This document shows positions 16,822 to 24,271 of a stretch of DNA of 64,000 nucleotides, piece by piece. The notes under the pieces are model-generated. The model worked only from the letters and a program-made list of their open reading frames with translations, ran no database searches and was not told where the DNA came from. Both the position numbers and the translations under genes were made by a program. The DNA is from an uncultured Lysobacteraceae bacterium (GTDB taxonomy: Bacteria > Pseudomonadota > Gammaproteobacteria > Xanthomonadales > Xanthomonadaceae). The DNA lies in NCBI GenBank assembly GCA_946480825.1, contig CAMLLG010000013.1, positions 1 to 64,000 of the forward strand, written 5' to 3'. Each line of letters starts with the position of its first letter. Positions within the stretch are counted from its first letter, which is position 1.

Positions 16822-17565
16822 TCAGCGACCGGTGCGCGCGCCGCCCCCGTTCTGCGGCTGCGCGCGGCAGCGGAAGAATTTCGAGTTCGCCAGCCACTGC
16901 TGGTCGGGGTAGTAGGCGAACAACAGCTGGCCGTCCTTCAGCGTGTCGATCATGTCGCCCGCCACCGCCGGACGCACCGCCGGGCAGCCGTAGCTGCGAC
17001 CGAGGCGACCCTGGCGCTGCGCGGCGTCCGGATTCACGTAGGTCGCGCCGTGCATGACGATCGCGCGGGCGCGGGCCTGATCGTTGATGCCGGGTTCCAG
17101 ACCGTCCATGCGCAGCGAGATGCCGTTGCTGCCGACGTAGCGTTCGGCGGTGGAGAACAGGCCCAGACTCGATTGCAGGCTGCTCTCGCGGTTGGAAAAA
17201 CGGTTCGCGAGGTTCTCGCCGCTGTTGCGGCCGTGGGCGACGTGTTCGGCGTAGAGCAGGCGCTGTTCGCGCAGATCGAACACCCACAGCCGGGGTTCGG
17301 TGGAGGGCCGGGAAAAATCGATCACCGCCAGCCGCCGGGGCGTTTCGATCGCACCCGAGGCCGCGGCGCACTGCGCCGATTCCAGCGCCAGCGCCAGTAC
17401 CTGCGGATCGGCCTGCGGCGCGAGTCGCTGCAGGGTGGTCAGCGACAGCATGTTCGATGGACCTCGGTCGACGGTCGCGGGCGCGTGGCCCGCATCGGCG
17501 GCGTGGACGGAGATGGCCGTCGCGAACGCGAGGGCCGCGGACAGCAGCGGGGCGGGTCTGATCAT
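16822..17565 (-). CDS. Murein L,D-transpeptidase catalytic domain family protein (YkuD_2 type), 247 aa
   Basis: An N-terminal signal peptide (LLSAALAFATAISVHA, cut after residue 22) sends it to the periplasm. The rest matches the YkuD_2 family: AVIDFSRPSTEPRLWVFDL, then AHGRNSGENLANRFSN, AIVMHGATYV and the catalytic SYGCPAVRP, which carries the nucleophilic cysteine. This cell-wall family is related to L,D-transpeptidases, but its reaction is less well defined. The start at 17565 is chosen for the signal peptide; the longer frame upstream runs into the neighbouring gene region. A second, canonical L,D-transpeptidase lies directly upstream on the same strand. Confidence 0.85.
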   Translation of the reverse strand: MIRPAPLLSAALAFATAISVHAADAGHAPATVDRGPSNMLSLTTLQRLAPQADPQVLALALESAQCAAASGAIETPRRLAVIDFSRPSTEPRLWVFDLREQRLLYAEHVAHGRNSGENLANRFSNRESSLQSSLGLFSTAERYVGSNGISLRMDGLEPGINDQARARAIVMHGATYVNPDAAQRQGRLGRSYGCPAVRPAVAGDMIDTLKDGQLLFAYYPDQQWLANSKFFRCRAQPQNGGGARTGR

Positions 17566-17614
17566 GGCCCGAGGATGCCGCACGATGCCGCCGGGAACAT
17601 GAACAGGCCGGATT

Positions 17615-18742
17615 TCAGTCGCGCGGCGGCGGTGTCTGGGGCGGCGATCCCGCTGCAGGCGTGACCAGGGTCGCGTTGTCCTCGTCGGCACGGATCACCG
17701 TCATGCCTTCCTGCGCGGCGCGGCGCAGGGGTTCGTCGGTGACGACCACGGTCGCGCCGGGGCGCAGCGTGTCGTAGATGCGGTGGGCGAACACGTCGTC
17801 GATGCGGATTCTGCCGCTGACCAGCGCCCGCTGCAGATCGCTTTCGGACGGTGTGCGGCTGCCCGGGGTCGGTACGGCCACCGTCAGCCAGCGCAGCGCC
17901 GGGCGGTCGCGCAGCACCTCGCTGAAGCCCTCGCCCAGGCCTTCCAGCAACACGTAGGCATGCGTGCCGTGCAGCGGCTCGCCGTCGACATCGACCCGTG
18001 CGCGCCCGATCTCCACGCCGTTGCGCAGCACCGAGACGCGACGGTCGCGCGTGCTCATCAGTACGGTGAGCGGGCCCTCCGGCGCGCGCTCCGGCGACCA
18101 CCACGTCTCGGCGTCATCGATCACCGGGCCGGGCAACGGCGGCGCCCCGGTGGCGGGATCGACCGGCGCGAACCAGCCGGGCGCGCTCACTTCCGGCGCG
18201 TGCGAACGCGCGCTCGCGATCACCACGGTCATGCCGCGCGCGGTGGCCCCGAACAGTTTTTCCGAGAACGCATACGGCAACCGCACGCAGCCGTGCGAGG
18301 CCGGATAGCCGGGAATCCGGCCCGCGTGCAGCGCGACGCCGTCCCAGGTCAGCCGTTGCATGAAGGGCATCGGCGCGTTGTCGTAGAGATTGGAGTAATG
18401 CTCGCGCTGCTTCTGCAGGATGGTGAACACGCCGGTGGGCGTTTCGTATCCGGGCTTGCCGGTGCTGACCGTCGACACGCCGATGCGGATACCGTTGCGA
18501 TACACGTAGGCCAATTGCTCGGGCAGGCTGATCACGATGACCACCGGACCGTCCGGCGCCAGCTCCGGCATCCACAGATATTCGCCGGGCTTCAGCGCGA
18601 CCGTCGGTGCGGGTGCGACCGGTGTCGGCGCGGGCGGGGATGCGGCCGGCGGCGCGGCGACGACCCGCATGGCGGCCAGCGGGATGACGGCCAGCAGGAT
18701 GGCCCGGGCGAATGCGGTGGCGGGACGCGGATCGATAACCAT
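17615..18742 (-). CDS. L,D-transpeptidase family protein (YkuD domain), 375 aa
   Basis: This periplasmic enzyme should form 3-3 cross-links or attach proteins to peptidoglycan. A signal-like helix at residues 10-30 and a proline/alanine linker lead to the YkuD domain, which starts PVVIVISLPEQLAYVYRNG. The catalytic motif is intact: the HAG histidine, nine residues later SHGCVRL with the nucleophile Cys, and the preceding TPTGVFTI. Beyond residue 210 there is a second domain with a repeat-like PLTVLMSTRDRRVSVLRNG, which resembles the first strand of YkuD again but lacks the HG..SHGCVRL motif, so it looks like a degenerate duplicate. Confidence 0.88.
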   Translation of the reverse strand: MVIDPRPATAFARAILLAVIPLAAMRVVAAPPAASPPAPTPVAPAPTVALKPGEYLWMPELAPDGPVVIVISLPEQLAYVYRNGIRIGVSTVSTGKPGYETPTGVFTILQKQREHYSNLYDNAPMPFMQRLTWDGVALHAGRIPGYPASHGCVRLPYAFSEKLFGATARGMTVVIASARSHAPEVSAPGWFAPVDPATGAPPLPGPVIDDAETWWSPERAPEGPLTVLMSTRDRRVSVLRNGVEIGRARVDVDGEPLHGTHAYVLLEGLGEGFSEVLRDRPALRWLTVAVPTPGSRTPSESDLQRALVSGRIRIDDVFAHRIYDTLRPGATVVVTDEPLRRAAQEGMTVIRADEDNATLVTPAAGSPPQTPPPRD

Positions 18743-18847
18743 GCCGACAGTGTGGCATCGACGGCGACCGGATGGCCGGATGCCGCGCGAGCCGACTGCG
18801 CCTTTCGTACGGTGGCGGCCGCGGGCGGTCGCGGCGATGATACCGGC

Positions 18848-19543
18848 ATGACCGACAACGCCCCCGCACCCCTGCTCGACTGCGTCGAGCTGCAGACCGG
18901 CGCCGACGCCGCCCCCGCCTGGACCATCCTCTGGCTGCACGGCCTGGGCGCCGACGGCCACGACTTCGCGCCGATCGTTCCGCAACTGGTCCGCCCCGGC
19001 TGGCCCACGCTGCGCTTCCTGTTCCCGCACGCGCCGGTGCGTGCGGTCACCATCAATGGCGGTGCGCGGATGCGCGCCTGGTACGACATCGCCCATCTCG
19101 ATCTGGCCAATCGCGCCGACGAGACCGGGGTCGCCGAATCCCTCGTCCAGATCGATGCCCTCATCGCCCGCGAAGCCGCGCGCGGCATTCCGCCGGAACG
19201 GATCATTCTCGCCGGGTTCTCGCAGGGCGGCGCCATCACGCTCGCGGCCGGCATCCGTCGCCGGACGCCGCTGGGCGGTCTGGTCGCGCTGTCCACCTAT
19301 CTGCCCGCGCCGACCAGGGCCTCGTCCGTCATGCAGCCCGGGGCCGAGCGCCAGCCGCTGTTTCTCGCCCATGGGCAGTTCGACCCGGTGGTGCCGTTCG
19401 CGGCGGGCGAACAGACCGCCGCCCTGCTGCGCGTGCTCGGTTTCGCGCCCGAATGGCATGCCTACCCCATGGCCCATCAGGTCTGCGCCGAAGAGATCCG
19501 CGACCTCGGCGATTGGCTCCAGGCGCGCTTCGCCACTGTCTGA
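18848..19543 (+). CDS. Alpha/beta hydrolase, carboxylesterase/acyl-protein thioesterase family, 231 aa
   Basis: The protein fits the compact esterase family of YpfH, EstB and acyl-protein thioesterase 1. It has the oxyanion segment LWLHGLGADGHDF, the nucleophile elbow GFSQGG (S125), an aspartate in HGQFDPVVP and the catalytic histidine in MAHQVC. No signal peptide is present, so it acts in the cytoplasm. In several gammaproteobacteria a gene of this family lies just ahead of the algR-hemC region, as it does here, 68 bp upstream of the response regulator; that conservation is from memory. Confidence 0.9.
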   Translation: MTDNAPAPLLDCVELQTGADAAPAWTILWLHGLGADGHDFAPIVPQLVRPGWPTLRFLFPHAPVRAVTINGGARMRAWYDIAHLDLANRADETGVAESLVQIDALIAREAARGIPPERIILAGFSQGGAITLAAGIRRRTPLGGLVALSTYLPAPTRASSVMQPGAERQPLFLAHGQFDPVVPFAAGEQTAALLRVLGFAPEWHAYPMAHQVCAEEIRDLGDWLQARFATV

Positions 19544-19610
19544 TCGGCCGGGTGACCGCGGCGCCCGGACGGCGCTAAGATCGGGACATGGGATCAGGTC
19601 GCACAATGAC

Positions 19611-20384
19611 GTGAAAGTCCTCATCGCCGACGACGAACCGATGGCCCGCGAGCGCCTGCGCGCGCTCCTCGCCGATCACCCCGACCTGCGGTTGGTGGCG
19701 GAAGCGGCCGACGGCAGGGAAGCCCTCGACGCCTGCGCGGCGCATCTCCCCGACATCGTCCTGCTCGACATCGCGATGCCCGGCATCGACGGTCTGGAAG
19801 CCGCACGCCACCTGGCCGGCTTCGAGCCGCGACCGGCGGTGGTGTTCTGCACCGCCTACGACGAACACGCGCTGTCGGCCTTCGACGCCGCCGCCGTCGA
19901 TTATCTGGTCAAGCCCGTGCGCCGCGAACGTCTCGCCGCCGCGCTGGATCGTGCCCGCACCTTCGTCGCCGGCCGCACGCCGCGCGCCGACGAAGGCCAG
20001 CACGTTGTCGGCAATGGCGCCGGGAATGCGGTCTCGAACGGCACCGGCAAGAAACGCACCCACCTCTGCGCGCGCCTGCGCGGCAGCCTGCGCCTGATCG
20101 CGATCGACGACATCCGCTACCTGCACGCCGAGGAGAAATATGTCGTCGTGCACCATGCCCGCGGCGAAGACCTGATCGAGGAATCGCTGAAGTCGCTGGA
20201 AACCGAATTCGCCGATCACTTCGTCCGCATCCACCGCAACTGCCTGGTCTCGCGCGAAGAGCTGGTCGAGCTGCGCCGCGCCTCCGACGGCCGCATCGAA
20301 GCGGTGCTGCGACATGGGGACAAGCCGCTGGAAGTGAGCAGACGTTGCGTGCCGCATTTGCGGGATATGGTGCGGCATTTGTAA
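19611..20384 (+). CDS. LytTR response regulator, AlgR-like, 257 aa
   Basis: A receiver domain (residues 1-118) has the acidic pocket D8/D9, the phosphoacceptor D53 (LLDIAMPG), the conserved T in FCTAYDE and K in DYLVKPV. A Gly/Asn-rich linker leads to the LytTR DNA-binding domain (about 150-257) with IRYLHAEEKYVVVH, FVRIHRNCLV and a C-terminal RRCVPHLRDM. The start is GTG at 19611; no in-frame ATG lies close by. The order AlgR-type regulator then hemC is conserved in Pseudomonas and xanthomonads. Here, however, no histidine kinase gene (AlgZ type) precedes it, and an unrelated AT-rich gene separates it from hemC. Confidence 0.9.
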   Translation: MKVLIADDEPMARERLRALLADHPDLRLVAEAADGREALDACAAHLPDIVLLDIAMPGIDGLEAARHLAGFEPRPAVVFCTAYDEHALSAFDAAAVDYLVKPVRRERLAAALDRARTFVAGRTPRADEGQHVVGNGAGNAVSNGTGKKRTHLCARLRGSLRLIAIDDIRYLHAEEKYVVVHHARGEDLIEESLKSLETEFADHFVRIHRNCLVSREELVELRRASDGRIEAVLRHGDKPLEVSRRCVPHLRDMVRHL

Positions 20385-20413
20385 ATTTTTGAGGAAACAC
20401 AGGGGGGAAATAC

Positions 20414-20920
20414 ATGAAGATTCAAGATGAGCATCTTTATCATGGTGCCGCGCTAATTCAAATTGCCGAAGATCCGAGGTTCACCGCAATAAATTCACTG
20501 AAGGTAAGTGGAAAGACGGTTAATTCTGCGTACCGCATAAATGATCAAATCGCTGTTTATTTCAAGTATGCCGTGAAGCCTCATGGCAAATACAAAGAAT
20601 ATTTATTCAATTTTAAAAGCGATCAAATACAGCAGATAAGGAAAATATCTTCAACATATGAAACTCACTTGGCCTTGGTTTGCGTTGAAGCCAGAGAGGT
20701 TTGCGCGATATCGGCTGATACACTTTCTGATCTAATATCGTCTCGAAAAAAAGCGTTTGGTGGCAATGAGGATCAGTACACGTTGCTCGTTACAGCGCCG
20801 AAAGGTAAAGGTATGCGGGTGTATGTCAATCACCCCGGGAAAAAATCTACGTTGCTCGGAAAAGAGCTTATTATAAGCCGGAGTTCTTTCCCGGAGGTTA
20901 TCTTCGGATCGAAACCATGA
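20414..20920 (+). CDS. Hypothetical protein, AT-rich, 168 aa
   Basis: The gene sits between the AlgR-like regulator and hemC and has a base composition far more AT-rich than either, so it was probably acquired. It has a GGGG-type ribosome site just ahead of the ATG and a plausible start ([20 protein letters not shown]). The protein is mixed alpha/beta with a conserved-looking middle ([15 protein letters not shown]) and a C-terminal [19 protein letters not shown] segment. I have no confident family name; the layout suggests a small soluble nucleic-acid-associated protein of the kind often found in accessory islands. There is no signal peptide or membrane segment. Confidence 0.75.
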   Translation: MKIQDEHLYHGAALIQIAEDPRFTAINSLKVSGKTVNSAYRINDQIAVYFKYAVKPHGKYKEYLFNFKSDQIQQIRKISSTYETHLALVCVEAREVCAISADTLSDLISSRKKAFGGNEDQYTLLVTAPKGKGMRVYVNHPGKKSTLLGKELIISRSSFPEVIFGSKP

Positions 20921-21131
20921 TCCGAATTTTACGCGACTGGAATTTGCGCCAATCATTGAGCGTACTCGCTCCCTCGTCAGCCTGTGCAGCCGTCGCTTGA
21001 GTTCGTTGTGCAGTGGATTTCTGAATGTCCTGCTGTCGTTCGTCGCGGCTTCCGCCGCTCCCACAGGGGCTTCCTGGAAGCGCGTGAGAATTCGCGAGAC
21101 AGGAGGCGGCCCGGGCGGCGATAATCGCCGC

Positions 21132-22034
21132 ATGAAGACTCTTCGCATCGCCACCCGCAAAAGCCCGCTCGCGCTGTGGCAGACCGAGCATGTCGCCGCA
21201 CGGCTGCGCGTGTTGCATCCCGATCTCGATGTCCAGCTGATTCCGATGTCGACCCGCGGCGACGAGGTGCTGGACCGCTCGCTGTCGGCGGTGGGCGGCA
21301 AGGGCCTGTTCCTCAAGGAACTGGAGCTGGCGATGTTGCGCGATGAAGCGGATTGCGCGGTGCATTCGCTGAAGGACGTGCCGATGGATCTCGACGGCCC
21401 GTTCGCGCTGCCGGCGATCCTGGAGCGCGCGGATCACGCCGATGCGTTCGTCAGCCATCGATACGACGGCATCGGCGCGCTGCCGCCGGGCGCGCGGGTG
21501 GGCAGTTCCTCGCTGCGGCGTCAGGCCCAACTGCGCGCGCTGCGACCGGATCTCGATCTGGTCGATCTGCGCGGCAACGTCAACACGCGGCTGGCGAAAC
21601 TCGATGCCGGCGAATACGACGCCATCCTGCTGGCCTGCGCCGGCCTGCAGCGATTGGGTTTCGATGCGCGTATCCGTGCGCGCCTCGATGCGCCCGACTG
21701 GTTGCCCGCGCCGGCGCAGGGCGCGATCGCGGTCGAATGCCGCGACGACGATGCTGCGACCCGCGCTCTGTTCGCGGCGTTGAATCATGCGCCGACGCGG
21801 CGCTGCGTCGAAGCCGAGCGCGCGATGAACCGCGCGCTGCACGGCAGTTGCCAGGTGCCGGTGGCCGCGTTCGCGCGCGAAGTCGAGGGTGGTCTGCACC
21901 TCGCCGGGCTTGTCGGTTCGGTCGCCGACGGCCGCGCGGTGCGCAGCGAAGCGAGCGGCGCCGATGGCGATGCGCTCGGCCGCCAGGTCGCGCAGCAACT
22001 GCTCGATCTCGGCGCGGGCGCGTTCATCGGTTGA
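21132..22034 (+). CDS. hemC: Porphobilinogen deaminase (hydroxymethylbilane synthase), 300 aa
   Basis: This cytoplasmic enzyme condenses four porphobilinogen molecules into hydroxymethylbilane in heme biosynthesis. The N-terminus [17 protein letters not shown], the substrate-binding [10 protein letters not shown], the [11 protein letters not shown] segment and HSLKDVPM are the family signatures. The cysteine that holds the dipyrromethane cofactor is in [13 protein letters not shown]. The length is normal. Another conserved block, [19 protein letters not shown], is intact. A REP-type inverted repeat follows the stop codon. hemD, usual downstream in some relatives, is not adjacent here. Confidence 0.97.
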   Translation: MKTLRIATRKSPLALWQTEHVAARLRVLHPDLDVQLIPMSTRGDEVLDRSLSAVGGKGLFLKELELAMLRDEADCAVHSLKDVPMDLDGPFALPAILERADHADAFVSHRYDGIGALPPGARVGSSSLRRQAQLRALRPDLDLVDLRGNVNTRLAKLDAGEYDAILLACAGLQRLGFDARIRARLDAPDWLPAPAQGAIAVECRDDDAATRALFAALNHAPTRRCVEAERAMNRALHGSCQVPVAAFAREVEGGLHLAGLVGSVADGRAVRSEASGADGDALGRQVAQQLLDLGAGAFIG

Positions 22035-22054
22035 TGTCGGCGCGGCGGCTGCTC

Positions 22055-22204
22055 TTGTAGGAGCGCCGGCAGGCGCGAAGCCCGCAGCGTTTCCGATGCG
22101 ACATCGCGCGCAATCCCATCATGCGCCATCGAAGGTGTTCCATGATGACGGACGGCGCGTCACCGCAAACGTTGCGGGCTTCGCGCCTGCCGGCGCTCCT
22201 GCAA
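22055..22204. repeat. REP doublet: 35-bp inverted repeat after hemC
   Basis: The left arm (22055-22089) and right arm (22170-22204) match at 33 of 35 positions when one is reverse-complemented; the core is TAGGAGCGCCGGCAGGCGCG. The 80-bp spacer continues partly complementary. TAGGAGCG palindromes are typical interspersed extragenic repeats of this family. The repeat lies in the gap between the convergent hemC and soeC genes. Confidence 0.85.
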
Positions 22205-22223
22205 AAGCGCAGGCGTGGGCCGT

Positions 22224-23156
22224 TCAGTAATACAGCGTCACCAGATGCTTCGCTTCGGCGAAGAACAGCCACCGCTCCACCAGCGCGCCGACCTGGAACG
22301 ACACCGCGCCCACCCACAGCAGCGGCGTGGCGTCGCCGTGCGGCAGCAGCCACACCGGCAGCGCGCACAATGCGGGAATCAGCGCGAACAAGATCGCCGA
22401 AATCGTGCGCAGCCGCTTCGCATGTCTGCGTGCGACGACGAAGCCCATCTCGCGGTTGAGATAGTTCGATTCGGTATGCGGGCGCTCGAACGTCGACACC
22501 GTGCGCCCGGGCAGGCCCACCGCATCGCCGGTGTCGTGCGGCAGCGGGTCGCGGTCGATCGCGCGCCAGTAGGCGCGCTTGACCAGCCACAATACGACGG
22601 CGCCCATCGCGATGCCCGCGCCGATCATGTTCGGCGCGTCGAGCGTGGTCCCCGCGAACGGCCCGAACAGCAGGCCGCCGCCGAGCGCTGCGAACAGTAG
22701 ATAGGCCGGCACCACCTGACGATGGCGCCATGCCGGAATCGGTTTCAGCGATGCGTAGATCATCGCGGTCGAGAACACCGCGAGGATGCAGAGCAGCGCG
22801 AGCGATGCGGCGACCGCGCGCGCCGCCCAGCCGGGCGCGTTCGCCCACAGCATCGCGAACAGCGCGCCGGCGACGAGAAAGCAGACGATCGCGAACACGC
22901 CTTCGCGCGACATCCACGAACTGCGCCACTGCGAGAACGCGCGCCACACCCGCGCAGGTTTGCCCAGATGCCACAGCGAGGCGATCACGCCGACCGCGAC
23001 CAGCGCCGCGGCGGCCAGCAGACCGAACATCCAGCCCAGGCCGTCGAACCACTGCGGCCGGTCGCCGATCGCGATGCGCAGCGCGATCAAGAACCACAGG
23101 CCGAAGCCGGTGCCGGTAAGGGTGGTGAAGACGATGACGGAAAACGCCGGGTTCAT
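22224..23156 (-). CDS. soeC: DmsC/SoeC-type membrane anchor subunit, 310 aa
   Basis: This is the quinone-binding membrane anchor of the molybdopterin oxidoreductase encoded upstream. It has eight predicted helices, starting SVIVFTTLTGTGFGLWFLIA, with the DmsC-family landmarks SLWHLGKPARVWRAFS and SSWMSREG after the second and third helices. No cofactor ligands are expected in this subunit. It closes the operon soeA - small membrane gene - soeB - soeC. The start is the ATG at 23156, which begins exactly at the family N-terminus; the frame extends upstream without similarity. SoeC-type anchors pass electrons from the FeS subunit into the quinone pool. Confidence 0.85.
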   Translation of the reverse strand: MNPAFSVIVFTTLTGTGFGLWFLIALRIAIGDRPQWFDGLGWMFGLLAAAALVAVGVIASLWHLGKPARVWRAFSQWRSSWMSREGVFAIVCFLVAGALFAMLWANAPGWAARAVAASLALLCILAVFSTAMIYASLKPIPAWRHRQVVPAYLLFAALGGGLLFGPFAGTTLDAPNMIGAGIAMGAVVLWLVKRAYWRAIDRDPLPHDTGDAVGLPGRTVSTFERPHTESNYLNREMGFVVARRHAKRLRTISAILFALIPALCALPVWLLPHGDATPLLWVGAVSFQVGALVERWLFFAEAKHLVTLYY

Positions 23157-23295
23157 GCGCGCCTCGCTTGCGCGGCACTGCCGCGCAGCGCGCATGGGCG
23201 GGCAGGCAGGACGCCTGCCCCGGGCGATCCGGAGCCCAAGCCGTCGCGCCAAGGAGGGCAAAGGAAGCGGTGAGCGGCGTGCATGGACGTTCGCG

Positions 23296-24066
23296 TCATC
23301 GGCTCAACATCCGATCAAGCCAGCGCAGCAGCGGCGGCAGCGCCGCGGTGTCGAGCGTCTCTTCCTGCGTCGGCGCCGGCGCGTCGCCGCCCGTACGTCG
23401 CGGGCGCGGCGGCAGGTAGCGGTTCACGGGTCCGTAACCGAGTTCCGGCATCGGTGCGACGCCGTTGCGTTCGGCGACGAGTTTCGAGACATCGGAGTCG
23501 GGGTCGCCGAGATCGCCGAAGTGGCGGGCCTTCGTGGGGCAGGCCTGCACGCAGGCGGGCTGACGCTCGGCTTCGGGCAGATGTTCGTTGTAGATGCGAT
23601 CGACGCACAGCGTGCATTTCTTCATCACGCCCTCGACCGCGCTGTATTCGCGCGCGCCGTAGGGACAGGCCCACGAACACAGTTTGCAGCCGATGCATTT
23701 GTCTTCGTCGACCAGCACGATGCCGTCCTCGGCGCGCTTGTAGCTGGCGCCGGTGGGGCAGACGGTGACGCAGGCCGGCGTTTCGCAGTGCAGGCAACTG
23801 CGCGGGAAGTGCAGGGTCATCGCCGGCTGTGCGGCCGCGCTTCCGGCGCAGGGCGAGGGCTCCGCGGCGATTTCGTAACTGTGCACGCGGTTGAACCACA
23901 CGCCCGACGGATCTTTCCCGTACGGACGCTCGTCGGTCAGCGGGCCGGCGATGCCGCCTGCATTCCACTGCTTGCAGCTGACCGCGCAGGCGTGGCACCC
24001 GACGCAGGTGTCGAGATCGATCACCAGGCCGAGCTTTTTCTTCGCGGGTGGCGGCAGGTCGGTCAT
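23296..24066 (-). CDS. soeB: 4Fe-4S electron-transfer subunit (DmsB/SoeB type), 256 aa
   Basis: The protein carries the four ferredoxin-like cysteine motifs of the DmsB family in order: CVGCHACAVSCK (residues about 21-32), CLHCETPACVTVCP, CIGCKLCSWACP and CTLCVDR with CVQACP, enough for four [4Fe-4S] clusters. It should relay electrons between the molybdenum subunit and the membrane anchor. No Tat or Sec signal is present, so the enzyme faces the cytoplasm, as reported for SoeB. The C-terminal tail (about 45 residues, proline- and threonine-rich) is longer than the domain needs. It lies 13 bp downstream of the small membrane gene. Confidence 0.9.
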   Translation of the reverse strand: MTDLPPPAKKKLGLVIDLDTCVGCHACAVSCKQWNAGGIAGPLTDERPYGKDPSGVWFNRVHSYEIAAEPSPCAGSAAAQPAMTLHFPRSCLHCETPACVTVCPTGASYKRAEDGIVLVDEDKCIGCKLCSWACPYGAREYSAVEGVMKKCTLCVDRIYNEHLPEAERQPACVQACPTKARHFGDLGDPDSDVSKLVAERNGVAPMPELGYGPVNRYLPPRPRRTGGDAPAPTQEETLDTAALPPLLRWLDRMLSR

Positions 24067-24079
24067 CGTGCAGTGTCCA

Positions 24080-24271
24080 TCAGGCGTCGCTGTCGCGCAG
24101 GAACCACAGGCCGAGCGCGACCGCGCACACCGTCGCGGCCAGCACCGGCCATGGCCCGATGCGGTCGCCGCCGGCGAGCACGATCCACGCCAGCCAGAGG
24201 CTGCCGGCCTTGCCGAGCGCGATGCAGGTCCAGCCCGCGATGCGGCGGCGGCGCGCGTTCGCGGGGCTCAT
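24080..24271 (-). CDS. Small two-helix membrane protein in the soe operon, 63 aa
   Basis: An arginine-rich N-terminus (NARRRRIAGW) is followed by two hydrophobic helices separated by a GGDRIGP turn (WTCIALGKAGSLWLAWIVLA and WPVLAATVCAVALGLWFL). The start overlaps the stop of soeA by ATGA, and soeB begins 13 bp later, so it is part of the operon. I do not recognise a named family. Position and size suggest an accessory or assembly factor for the oxidoreductase, but this is inference from context only. Confidence 0.7.
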   Translation of the reverse strand: MSPANARRRRIAGWTCIALGKAGSLWLAWIVLAGGDRIGPWPVLAATVCAVALGLWFLRDSDA

